Positions 27,368 to 34,174 of a DNA stretch of 64,000 nt are shown one piece after another. Under the pieces are notes generated by a model. It saw only the letters and a program-made list of their open reading frames with translations. It ran no database searches and was not told where the DNA came from. Origin of the DNA: an uncultured Alistipes sp. (GTDB lineage Bacteria; Bacteroidota; Bacteroidia; Bacteroidales; UBA932). Made by a program: the position numbers and the translations under genes. Location of the stretch: the NCBI GenBank assembly GCA_900544195.1, contig UQUJ01000002.1, forward strand, positions 1-64,000, given 5' to 3'. Each line of letters begins with the position of its first letter. Within the stretch, counting starts at the first letter, position 1.

Positions 27368-29296
27368 ATGACAAAAAAGACAATTTCATCTATAATAGCT
27401 TTCGTGGTTATGTCCTGCGCTGTTTCGGCACAGGACATAACTGTCCAAAGCCAGACCTTGGACCTGTATCAGGACACTTGGGTCGCGACTGACGCTCTGG
27501 GCAGGACAATGCCCGGAATCGATGCCGTAGGCTCTGTGAAGACCGACCAGCGCCGTGTTGTGGGAATATTCTACATAACGTGGCACACACAGAACCTTGC
27601 CACGTTACCGGGACCTTACGGGGCTGATGTCACGAAGGTTCTTAACGCCGATCCGAACGCCCGTCTCCAGGCCGACAATCCGAACTGGAAGTACGGCTCC
27701 TATCACTGGGGAGAGCCCGAGATGGGCTACTTCCTGAGTCAGGACGAATGGGTTATCCGGAAGGACATGTCGATGCTCTCCGACGCGGGAGTGGATGTGC
27801 TTGTGTTGGATGTCACTAACGCCGTGCGTTACTGGGACGAGTGGGAGGTGCTTTTCTCCACGATGGAAAAGATGCGCGCCGAGGGCAACAACACCCCGCA
27901 GTTCTGCTTCTGGGCGTTCAACGGAGAGGTCATCACGGTCGTCCAGCAACTTTACGAGCGGATCTACAAGGAGAACAAGTACCCTGACCTGTGGTTCTAC
28001 TGGGACGGGAAGCCGCTCCTTCTCTACAATGCGGATCCTGTCCATGACGCCAACGGAGGCCACTCCGCCTACAAGGACGGAACTCACGACTATTCTGATG
28101 AAGTGAAGAACTTCTTCACACTCAGGAATATGTGGTGGGGCTACTACGAGTGGGCCGGCAAGCGTTTCATCGGCACAGAGGACAACTGGAGTTTCGGCTA
28201 CAGCATGGCCGACCCACGGATCAAGTCGATGACTCCGGAGGAACTGCTTTCAAAGCACGACGGAAAGGTCGAGGAAGCGGCGGTGACCCCTGCCCAGCAT
28301 CCTGTCACCATGACCGAAGTCCCGATGGGCGTCGGAAAATCCTGGTCAAGGCGCGACGGCGAGCCGAAGCTCAATGAATATGATCTCCCGGATTCTGCCT
28401 ACGTTCCGTGGCTCGGCCGCAAGGTTTCCGATCCGGAAGGCTATGGAATATATTTCCAGGAGCGCTGGGATGACGCTCTGGCCGCGAATCCGCAGTTCCT
28501 TTACCTGAATGACTGGAATGAGTGGACCGCCGGGAAGTACAACGGAGACGTGATGTGGCTTGGCCGCAAGAATCCGTTTATGTTCGTGGACCAGTACAAC
28601 GCCGAGTTCAACAGGACCATACAGCCGATGAAAGGTGGCTACACCGACAATTACTACATGCAGATGGCGCAGAACATCCGCCGCTACAAGGGAGTCCGTC
28701 CGGTTCCGGTGAACAGGCATATTCATAAAATGTCGGTTGACGGAATATTCAAGGATTGGGAGCAGGTCGAGGTGGTCTATCGCGACACCCGTGGCGACGT
28801 GTTCCATCGTGACGCGAAGGGTTACGGCGGGCTTCACTACAAGGACTCTTCGGGAAGAAACGACATTGTGGCCTCCAAGGTGGCCGTCGGCAAGTCGGAC
28901 ATATTCTTTTATGCCGAGACCGCAGATGCCTTGACTCCATATTCCGATCCGGATTGGATGCTGCTGCTGATTGATTCAGATGGTGATTCCTCGACTGGTT
29001 GGTATGGTTATGACATATTGATTAACAAGGATATAGCATCTGACGGCAAGGGGAGTGTCCTTAGGTTTGTTGACGGGAAATGGGTCAAGGCGGGGGAGTA
29101 CCGCTTCGCTGTGGAAGGCAACAAACTGGAACTGGCCGTGCCGAAGTCACTGCTTGGTGTTTCCGGAAAATCAATTACCTTTGACTTCAAATGGGCCGAC
29201 AACACCGGAGAATTGGTCGATCCGATCTCGCTTTGTCTGCATGGAGACACCGCACCGAACCGCCGGTTCAACTATAGGTTTGTTTGGAATAAGTAG
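27368..29296 (+). CDS. GH71/GH99-like glycoside hydrolase with C-terminal CBM9-like domain
   Basis: Probable extracytoplasmic glycosidase. The 642-residue protein has a signal peptide ending VSAQ. A TIM-barrel-type domain follows with GIFYITWHTQN, YHWGEPEMGYF, MLSDAGVDVLVLDVTN, PDLWFYWDGKPLLLYN and YLNDWNEWTAGKYNG (Glu385 in the WNEW motif). These segments resemble the GH71/GH99-like/WbsX group. The C-terminal 180 residues (SVDGIFKDWEQVEVVYRDTRG, DWMLLLIDSDGDSSTGW, GYDILINKD) resemble CBM9/DOMON-type domains. It sits directly after the SGBP gene and before a DUF5722 gene. An endo-acting enzyme on the imported glycan is inferred. Substrate unknown. Confidence 0.7.
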   Translation: MTKKTISSIIAFVVMSCAVSAQDITVQSQTLDLYQDTWVATDALGRTMPGIDAVGSVKTDQRRVVGIFYITWHTQNLATLPGPYGADVTKVLNADPNARLQADNPNWKYGSYHWGEPEMGYFLSQDEWVIRKDMSMLSDAGVDVLVLDVTNAVRYWDEWEVLFSTMEKMRAEGNNTPQFCFWAFNGEVITVVQQLYERIYKENKYPDLWFYWDGKPLLLYNADPVHDANGGHSAYKDGTHDYSDEVKNFFTLRNMWWGYYEWAGKRFIGTEDNWSFGYSMADPRIKSMTPEELLSKHDGKVEEAAVTPAQHPVTMTEVPMGVGKSWSRRDGEPKLNEYDLPDSAYVPWLGRKVSDPEGYGIYFQERWDDALAANPQFLYLNDWNEWTAGKYNGDVMWLGRKNPFMFVDQYNAEFNRTIQPMKGGYTDNYYMQMAQNIRRYKGVRPVPVNRHIHKMSVDGIFKDWEQVEVVYRDTRGDVFHRDAKGYGGLHYKDSSGRNDIVASKVAVGKSDIFFYAETADALTPYSDPDWMLLLIDSDGDSSTGWYGYDILINKDIASDGKGSVLRFVDGKWVKAGEYRFAVEGNKLELAVPKSLLGVSGKSITFDFKWADNTGELVDPISLCLHGDTAPNRRFNYRFVWNK

Positions 29297-29307
29297 GCGT
29301 TAAAAAT

Positions 29308-30948
29308 ATGAAATACTCCACAATCCGAATACTTTTTGCATCGGCCGTGTTGCTGTCGGCTGCCTGCTCTTGTGGCAAGGACACCGTAAAACCGAACGTC
29401 GTGGTCAGGCCGAAAGGAGACAAATACCAGATGGCGGCCAACATCAAGGATTATCTTGCCAAAGACTATCCTTCAAAGGTGACGAACGTGCAGGTCACGT
29501 CTGATAAGGTTATCATCAAGGGAAACTGCGGTGGTTCCGGCACATATTTGCTTGCGGAGATAACCCCTTGGCAGGATGTGACGGAACTGGAGAAATATCC
29601 CTACACTCAGGACTTGTCAGGCGGTGGTTTCACTGTCACCGTGGACAGGATTGTTCCGAATCGCGAGGGAATAAGATATGACAAGGTGTTCTCTAAATGG
29701 GTCGTCGTGAAGGTGGACGGTGACAGGCAGACCTTGGACTCCCACGCCCGCTATGCCGACGAGGTGGCTCCGAAAGCCAGTCCCGCGGCTCTTCCGCTAA
29801 GAAACAAGAAAGGTTTTGGGGCTGGAGACATAGACCTTTATTTCAGTGACTGCAAGGAGATGAACGTGGGCAGCATCACGATGAATGTTGTCCTGAATGA
29901 GTACATCAAGGGAGAAGGCTCCGGTTACTCCTATGGCGGCCAGAACTATTCTTTGGGTGCCTTCAAGGACTATGTTGACCGCATTTCCCGCCGGGCCGGA
30001 GAAATGGATCTCGTGGTGTCCGCCATCATCCTCTGCCAGACGAACTCCATATTCAAGGATCCTGAGAATAAGGGAGGCAACTACACCATGCCGAACCTGA
30101 CGACTGCAAAGGCGTTCAATCTCTACGCCGCCGCCCTTGAGCACATGGCCTCGACTCACTGCACACAGGGCAACAGGATCTCGCATTGGATCATGCACAA
30201 CGAGGTGGATTTCGCCAATGAGTGGACGAACATGGGTGATCAGCCGATGATGCGCTATCTGGACCGCTACATCAAGTCGATGAGAATCTGCTACAACATT
30301 GCCCGTCAGTACGACCAGAACGCATCGGTGCTTGGCTCCTACACCCATTGCTGGGCCAAGGCGGACGGCAGCTTCGCTCCTAAGATGATGCTGGAGAAGA
30401 CGGTTGAATATTCTTCCGCCGAGGGCGATTTCCGTTGGGGTGTGGCCTATCATCCTTATCCGCAGGATCTCACAAAGCCTTCTTTCTGGGTGAACGACAC
30501 GCAGGCGACATATTCAATGACCACGAGGTACATTACCTTCAAGAATCTGGAGGTAATCGATGCATGGATCAAGCAGAAGGAGAATCTTTACAAGGGAACC
30601 ACCAAGCGTGTGCTGTTCCTGTCAGAGCAGGGTACGAACTCACCTTCTTACTCGCAGACAGATCTTGCTCTCCAGGCGGCTGGTGGAGCCTGGGCTTGGA
30701 AGAAGATCTCAAAGCTTGACGGCATCGATGCCATGCAGTGGCACAACTGGGCTGACAACAAAGCCGAAGGAGGCCTCAGGATAGGTCTTCGCACTTTCGC
30801 TGAAGGTAGTGTCTCAAATCTTACCCCTAAGCCTGTCTGGTACGTCTGGAAGGCCGCCGGCACGGCCGAAGAGGATACCGTCTTTGATCAGTACAAGACC
30901 ACCCTCGGCATCTCCGACTGGGATTCCATCCTTAACACTGTCGAGTAG
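29308..30948 (+). CDS. DUF5722-type lipoprotein, probable retaining glycoside hydrolase
   Basis: A 546-residue lipoprotein (signal ending SAACSC) that I match to DUF5722. An N-terminal beta-sandwich (about 30-165) precedes a TIM-barrel-like domain. Glu299 in IMHNEVDFANEW and Glu440 in VLFLSEQGT sit at the ends of predicted strands 4 and 7. This is the arrangement of acid/base and nucleophile in clan GH-A. VAYHPYP (His-Pro) and MQWHNWADN are further barrel-end segments rich in aromatics. It is the last gene of the PUL and starts 12 bp after the GH99-like gene. Catalysis is inferred from motif placement only. Confidence 0.65.
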   Translation: MKYSTIRILFASAVLLSAACSCGKDTVKPNVVVRPKGDKYQMAANIKDYLAKDYPSKVTNVQVTSDKVIIKGNCGGSGTYLLAEITPWQDVTELEKYPYTQDLSGGGFTVTVDRIVPNREGIRYDKVFSKWVVVKVDGDRQTLDSHARYADEVAPKASPAALPLRNKKGFGAGDIDLYFSDCKEMNVGSITMNVVLNEYIKGEGSGYSYGGQNYSLGAFKDYVDRISRRAGEMDLVVSAIILCQTNSIFKDPENKGGNYTMPNLTTAKAFNLYAAALEHMASTHCTQGNRISHWIMHNEVDFANEWTNMGDQPMMRYLDRYIKSMRICYNIARQYDQNASVLGSYTHCWAKADGSFAPKMMLEKTVEYSSAEGDFRWGVAYHPYPQDLTKPSFWVNDTQATYSMTTRYITFKNLEVIDAWIKQKENLYKGTTKRVLFLSEQGTNSPSYSQTDLALQAAGGAWAWKKISKLDGIDAMQWHNWADNKAEGGLRIGLRTFAEGSVSNLTPKPVWYVWKAAGTAEEDTVFDQYKTTLGISDWDSILNTVE

Positions 30949-31137
30949 AAGTCCGCAATCGGCTCCATCTGTCGCAGTGTATCGGTTGCAGCTGTTCTAC
31001 CTGTCGCAGAGATTGTCTGTAACAAAGTCTATCTGTAGTAGAATTGCCAGTTGTTGAACCTGCCGTTTTTTTACACCTGCCTGTCGTTGTTGTCGCAACG
31101 GGCTCTTGGCGGATAACTAATTGAAGACCAATGAATA
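30949..31137. other. PUL 3' spacer
   Basis: 189 bp between the PUL end and hairpin repeat A. No ORF and no T-tract terminator were found. It contains several TCTGTCGCAG/CTGTCGCAG/CTGTAGTAG-like short repeats (about 30965-31040) of unknown meaning. Confidence 0.4.
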
Positions 31138-31179
31138 AAGCAAGTTCGTGGTGTTGAATCCCGCACCACGAACTTGCTT
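31138..31179. repeat. Hairpin repeat A with 16-bp perfect stem
   Basis: AAGCAAGTTCGTGGTG (31138-31153) pairs perfectly with 31164-31179 around TTGAATCCCG. The flanks (AATAAAGCAAG before, TTGTTGATATTCAT and TGCCACG after) recur at 32.43-32.51 kb around a second hairpin. It may serve as the PUL transcript terminator although no T tract follows. Confidence 0.75.
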
Positions 31180-31577
31180 AGATTGTTGATATTCATAGAT
31201 TTGCGTGCCACGCTTTCTGATTGCGATTGCAGGCAGAGAGCCTGTCGAAGGGATGTTAGTTGGACAAGTTCACTAACCGCTCTGTGCTTCAATTATAAAC
31301 TAACGAAATAAGCCTTTATTAAGCATTGTGATATTCTTAATGTAGACATTTGAATGATTACAACGTAAGTTTCCTGAGAGGAAAGTCCTCGCAAAAGGTG
31401 GCACTGTAAACTGAATCAGTGAATCTGTAAAGAGAAACAGTTGAATCGAAGGACGGATGTAAACCAGTTCAGAGATGCTGTAAAGTATATCAGGTAAACA
31501 ACCTCTAAAGTGTCAACCATTCTTAGGGAAGGTCACTGTTGCGAATATGATGATAATAATTGATATGATTCGCTTTA
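31180..31577. other. Gene-free region with REP half-site and repeated GTAAA motifs
   Basis: AGCCTGTCGAAGGGA at 31239-31253 is the complement of the REP-like TCCCTTCGACAGGCT found in ftsK. At 31386-31545 five (T/G)GTAAA motifs occur (31405, 31426, 31458, 31479, 31493). The first four form two related blocks of tgtaaac…ctgtaaag spaced 53 bp apart. A GAGGA-AA-GTCCTC hairpin precedes them. No ORF. It could be a structured RNA or a relic; no family recognised. Confidence 0.35.
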
Positions 31578-31608
31578 TTTGTATAATAAAAAACGTTTTG
31601 TATATTTG
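31578..31608 (+). promoter_or_regulatory. Canonical Bacteroidetes promoter
   Basis: TTTG at 31578-31581, a 19-nt spacer and TATATTTG at 31601-31608 match the -33/-7 consensus exactly, 47 nt before the ATG of the orphan lipoprotein. Confidence 0.75.
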
Positions 31609-31655
31609 TAAATCCTGTAAAAGAAAAATATTGGTATGCATTTAACACATTACTT

Positions 31656-32417
31656 ATGATAAACCAATCAAGACTAATTAAGGTAGTTGCGGGTGTTCTA
31701 TCTTTACTATGTGTGGTAGGGTGTGATTTTGCGAAAATGAAGAAGTGTCCTTCTTATGTAGCAACGTATATTGATATTCAAGGATTGAAATTAGAGACAA
31801 CTTCTGACAAGATGAGTGTTGAGGTAAATCCTTCACAAGGTTTTAGCAACGAATATGATTTCTTGGCAGAAGATTCTAAATTTGCCTATAAATATGAAAG
31901 TTTGTGTCGTAAGCACAACGATCTTTCATATAATCAGAAAATAAGTGTAATTAATGGTTATGTTTTTACGGCTCAGACATTTCTATCGGAGGATTTTGAC
32001 TCTATAAAAGTCACATCTGACAAGGATTATGACGAAAAGCATCCAGCAAGTGAAAGCCTTAATGACTTATGTAGGTTCGTGGCGTTTTCTCCTTATAAGT
32101 TCATATCCAGCGGCTATAAAGACTACTACAACTACTCAAAGGATAATGTTTCAAAGACTCTCGCAAAACTTGCAGGTTATTTGGGAATATCTGAAGGTCA
32201 AAAACTTACTTGTCATCCTATAGACAAAATGCTGTCAGATGTGACAGCGGAGGATTTGATTCTGCTCGGTTATGACAATCCGTATCCGTTGTTCAGGTTA
32301 CATTTTGAGAGTAAACCTGTTGTTTCAGGTGAGCATCAGATAACAGTGGAAGTCCGTACGGATGAGGGTAAAATCTACACCGCTACAATCACTATGAATT
32401 TTGTGGCAGACAACTGA
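31656..32417 (+). CDS. Orphan lipoprotein of unknown function (AT-rich)
   Basis: A 253-residue protein with a lipoprotein signal (MINQSRLIKVVAGVLSLLCVVGC). A soluble domain follows with no motif I recognise. The C-terminal third (FESKPVVSGEHQITVEVRTDEGKIYTATITMNF) looks like a beta-sandwich edge, which suggests an extracytoplasmic binding or structural domain. Base composition and codon use (many AAA, TTA, TAT) are much more AT-rich than the flanking PUL and ychF. It has its own strong promoter and lies between two related hairpin repeats in the same orientation, which points to acquisition as a unit. It may belong to one of the DUF503x Bacteroides lipoprotein families, but this is a guess. 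Confidence 0.7.
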   Translation: MINQSRLIKVVAGVLSLLCVVGCDFAKMKKCPSYVATYIDIQGLKLETTSDKMSVEVNPSQGFSNEYDFLAEDSKFAYKYESLCRKHNDLSYNQKISVINGYVFTAQTFLSEDFDSIKVTSDKDYDEKHPASESLNDLCRFVAFSPYKFISSGYKDYYNYSKDNVSKTLAKLAGYLGISEGQKLTCHPIDKMLSDVTAEDLILLGYDNPYPLFRLHFESKPVVSGEHQITVEVRTDEGKIYTATITMNFVADN

Positions 32418-32434
32418 TTGTCTGTCAATTAATA

Positions 32435-32476
32435 AAGCAAGTACCTTGTGTGTAAATCCGCACAAGGTACTTGCTT
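32435..32476. repeat. Hairpin repeat B with 16-bp perfect stem
   Basis: AAGCAAGTACCTTGTG (32435-32450) pairs perfectly with 32461-32476 around TGTAAATCCG. It shares the outer eight stem pairs, loop TAAATCC/TGAATCC and flanks with hairpin A, but the inner stem differs by paired changes. It lies between the convergent ends of the orphan lipoprotein and ychF genes, so it may terminate both. Confidence 0.75.
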
Positions 32477-32514
32477 ATGTTGTTGATATTTATGGACTTG
32501 TCTGCCACGTTTTT

Positions 32515-33618
32515 TTAGACGTTAAAGAGGAAATGCATGATGTCGCCGTCCTGGACGACATATTCCTTGCCTTCGGTGGCGAGCTTGCCGGCGGCTCTTA
32601 CCGCACTTTCGCTGCCAAGTGTGACGAAATCATCGTACTTGATGACTTCTGCCCTGATGAATCCCTTCTCGAAGTCCGTGTGGATGACTCCGGCGGCTTT
32701 AGGTGCCTTGTCACCCTTGTGGATTGTCCATGCGCGGCACTCGTCTGAGCCGGCTGTGAAGAAGGTCTGAAGGCCGAGCAGATGGTAGGCTCCCTGAATC
32801 AGCCTTACGACACCTGACTCTTTCAGTCCCATCTCTTCAAGGAACATCTGACGGTCCTCGTAGGAGTCCATCTCGGCTATTTCGGATTCTGTTTTCGCAG
32901 AAATCACCAGAATCTCGGCGTTCTCTTCCTTGACTGCCTTACGGACGGCGTCCACGTACTTGTTGCCGTTGACAGCCGAAGTGTCGTCCACATTGCAGAC
33001 GTACATCACCGGCTTGTTTGTCAGCAGGAACAGATCCTTGGCCATCGCGGCCTCTTCCTCATTGAGGAGTTCCACTGTCCTGCACGATTTTCCCTGCTCA
33101 AGGGCCTCCTTGTAGCGGAGCAGCAGAGCCACGAGCTTCTTGGCGTCTTTGTCTCCTCCTGTCGTGGCCTGTTTCTGGCTTTTGGCCAAACGGGCCTCCA
33201 CGGTCTCAAGGTCTTTGATCTGGAGTTCGGTGTCCACAACCTCCTTATCTCTGACAGGATCCACGCTTCCGTCAACATGAACCACATTTTCATCTTCGAA
33301 GCATCTTAGCACATGAAGGATGGCGTCAGTCTCTCGGATGTTGGCAAGAAACTGGTTTCCAAGTCCTTCACCTTTGCTGGCACCTTTGACGAGACCGGCG
33401 ATGTCCACGATGTCCACCGTGGCCGGCACGACGCTCTTAGGCTTGCACATGTCGGCCAGCACCTCCAGCCTCTTGTCAGGAACGTTGGTGGAGCCAAGGT
33501 TAGGCTCTATCGTGCAGAAAGGAAAATTGGCGCTCTGAGCCTTGCCTGAGCTCACGCAGTTGAACAAAGTTGACTTTCCGACATTAGGAAGTCCGACTAT
33601 ACCGCATTTCAATGCCAT
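32515..33618 (-). CDS. ychF: Ribosome-associated ATPase/GTPase YchF
   Basis: Obg-family P-loop NTPase that binds ribosomes and prefers ATP in characterised homologues. The 367-residue protein has G1 GLPNVGKST (9-17) and DIAGLVKGASKGEGLGNQFL (G3). An NVDD-type G4 lies in YVCNVDD. A coiled coil spans about 130-200 and a C-terminal TGS domain ends DIMHFLFNV. It is transcribed leftward against its neighbours from a -7 box at 33658-33665. Its stop codon touches the end of hairpin repeat B. Single-gene operon. Confidence 0.96.
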   Translation of the reverse strand: MALKCGIVGLPNVGKSTLFNCVSSGKAQSANFPFCTIEPNLGSTNVPDKRLEVLADMCKPKSVVPATVDIVDIAGLVKGASKGEGLGNQFLANIRETDAILHVLRCFEDENVVHVDGSVDPVRDKEVVDTELQIKDLETVEARLAKSQKQATTGGDKDAKKLVALLLRYKEALEQGKSCRTVELLNEEEAAMAKDLFLLTNKPVMYVCNVDDTSAVNGNKYVDAVRKAVKEENAEILVISAKTESEIAEMDSYEDRQMFLEEMGLKESGVVRLIQGAYHLLGLQTFFTAGSDECRAWTIHKGDKAPKAAGVIHTDFEKGFIRAEVIKYDDFVTLGSESAVRAAGKLATEGKEYVVQDGDIMHFLFNV

Positions 33619-33657
33619 ATCTTATTGAATTCTAAAGTCAATTAACAAATCAGACAA

Positions 33658-33665
33658 CAAAGATA
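33658..33665 (-). promoter_or_regulatory. -7 box for ychF, abutting a MITE
   Basis: TATCTTTG on the minus strand, about 40 nt before the ychF ATG. The MITE-like copy 3 begins about 8 bp upstream, so the -33 region of this promoter is provided by the element's terminal repeat. Confidence 0.6.
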
Positions 33666-33672
33666 CAAATTA

Positions 33673-33826
33673 AGTAATCCTTAAAAAATAACTTGTTAAT
33701 CTTTGATTGTCTTTTCGGTCTATATGTCTTTTCTCATCAGTGCCACCGGCACACTCCTTCTTCCAAAAGACATCTATCCTCGAAAATACCGCCAATTCTT
33801 TGCCAACTTATTTTTTAACGCTTACT
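33673..33826 (-). repeat. MITE-like palindromic element, copy 3
   Basis: 154 bp, inverted relative to copy 1. Ends AGTAATCCTTAAAAAATAAC and its complement AGTAAGCG-TTAAAAAATAAG. Core GTGCCACCGGCAC at 33740-33752. It shares with copy 1 the block GAAGAAGGAGTGTGCCGG and CTGATGAGAAAAGA, while the arms between differ by partly compensating changes. No ORF inside. Confidence 0.75.
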
Positions 33827-33981
33827 AAGTCAAACAAAATAAAACGATAAAGCATCGTTTGATGCCGCAAAGTTAATGCCAATATTTGGATTTACAAAAT
33901 AGAATTATTCAAAATTGAAAAATATTTGCGAAAACTTTGAAAATATTCTTGCTTGTGAAGAGTTTTGGCACAAACTACGCT
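33827..33981. other. AT-rich spacer upstream of addB
   Basis: Very AT-rich, no ORF and no repeat recognised. It probably holds the upstream promoter elements of the addB transcript. Confidence 0.4.
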
Positions 33982-33989
33982 TATCTTTG
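33982..33989 (+). promoter_or_regulatory. -7 box of the addB-addA transcript
   Basis: TATCTTTG followed by CC and an AT-rich start region. A TTTG occurs 14 nt upstream (33964-33967), closer than the usual 19-20 nt, so the -33 element is uncertain. It implies a leader of about 170 nt. Confidence 0.55.
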
Positions 33990-34020
33990 CCATAAAAAAT
34001 ATATTTGTTATATTCGTTAG

Positions 34021-34095
34021 GAAGAAGCTTGCGTCCGGCTGTGACGCAAAGGACTGAATGAGGCGAAAGGATAGTTATCTTCTGAGCAAGCTTTA
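34021..34095 (+). ncRNA. Structured leader of addB (candidate RNA element)
   Basis: AAGCTTGC (34025-34032) is complementary to GCAAGCTT (34086-34093) and closes a region holding TGCGTC/GACGCA (34030-34035 with 34043-34048, loop CGGCTGT) and GGATA-GT-TATCT (about 34069-34080). The outer and first inner helices compete for a few bases, so alternative folds are possible. No known riboswitch or ribosomal leader family is recognised. Confidence 0.35.
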
Positions 34096-34108
34096 ATGAT
34101 AAGGATTA

Positions 34109-34174
34109 ATGAATATGTCAGGGCGGGAAATTGCTGGAGAACTATGGATGAATATAAACTATAACCAGATATGA
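34109..34174 (+). CDS. 21-codon leader ORF overlapping the addB start
   Basis: ATG at 34109 follows AAGGA (34101-34105) at a good distance and encodes MNMSGREIAGELWMNINYNQI. Its TGA (34172-34174) overlaps the addB ATG (34171) in an ATGA arrangement. This geometry is typical for translational coupling. A leader peptide that couples or attenuates addB translation is inferred; the peptide resembles nothing I know. Confidence 0.4.
   Translation: MNMSGREIAGELWMNINYNQI

Noticed and set aside
31381..31400. GAGGAAAGTCC resembling the RNase P RNA core
   Set aside because: The other universally conserved RNase P elements are missing nearby and the region is too short.
31138..32476. Hairpins A and B as integron attC sites
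   Set aside because: They lack the RYYYAAC/GTTRRRY core sites and have perfect stems without the extrahelical bases of attC.
34021..34095. Known riboswitch in the addB leader
   Set aside because: The sequence shows no conserved core of a riboswitch class I know, and addB is not a usual riboswitch target.
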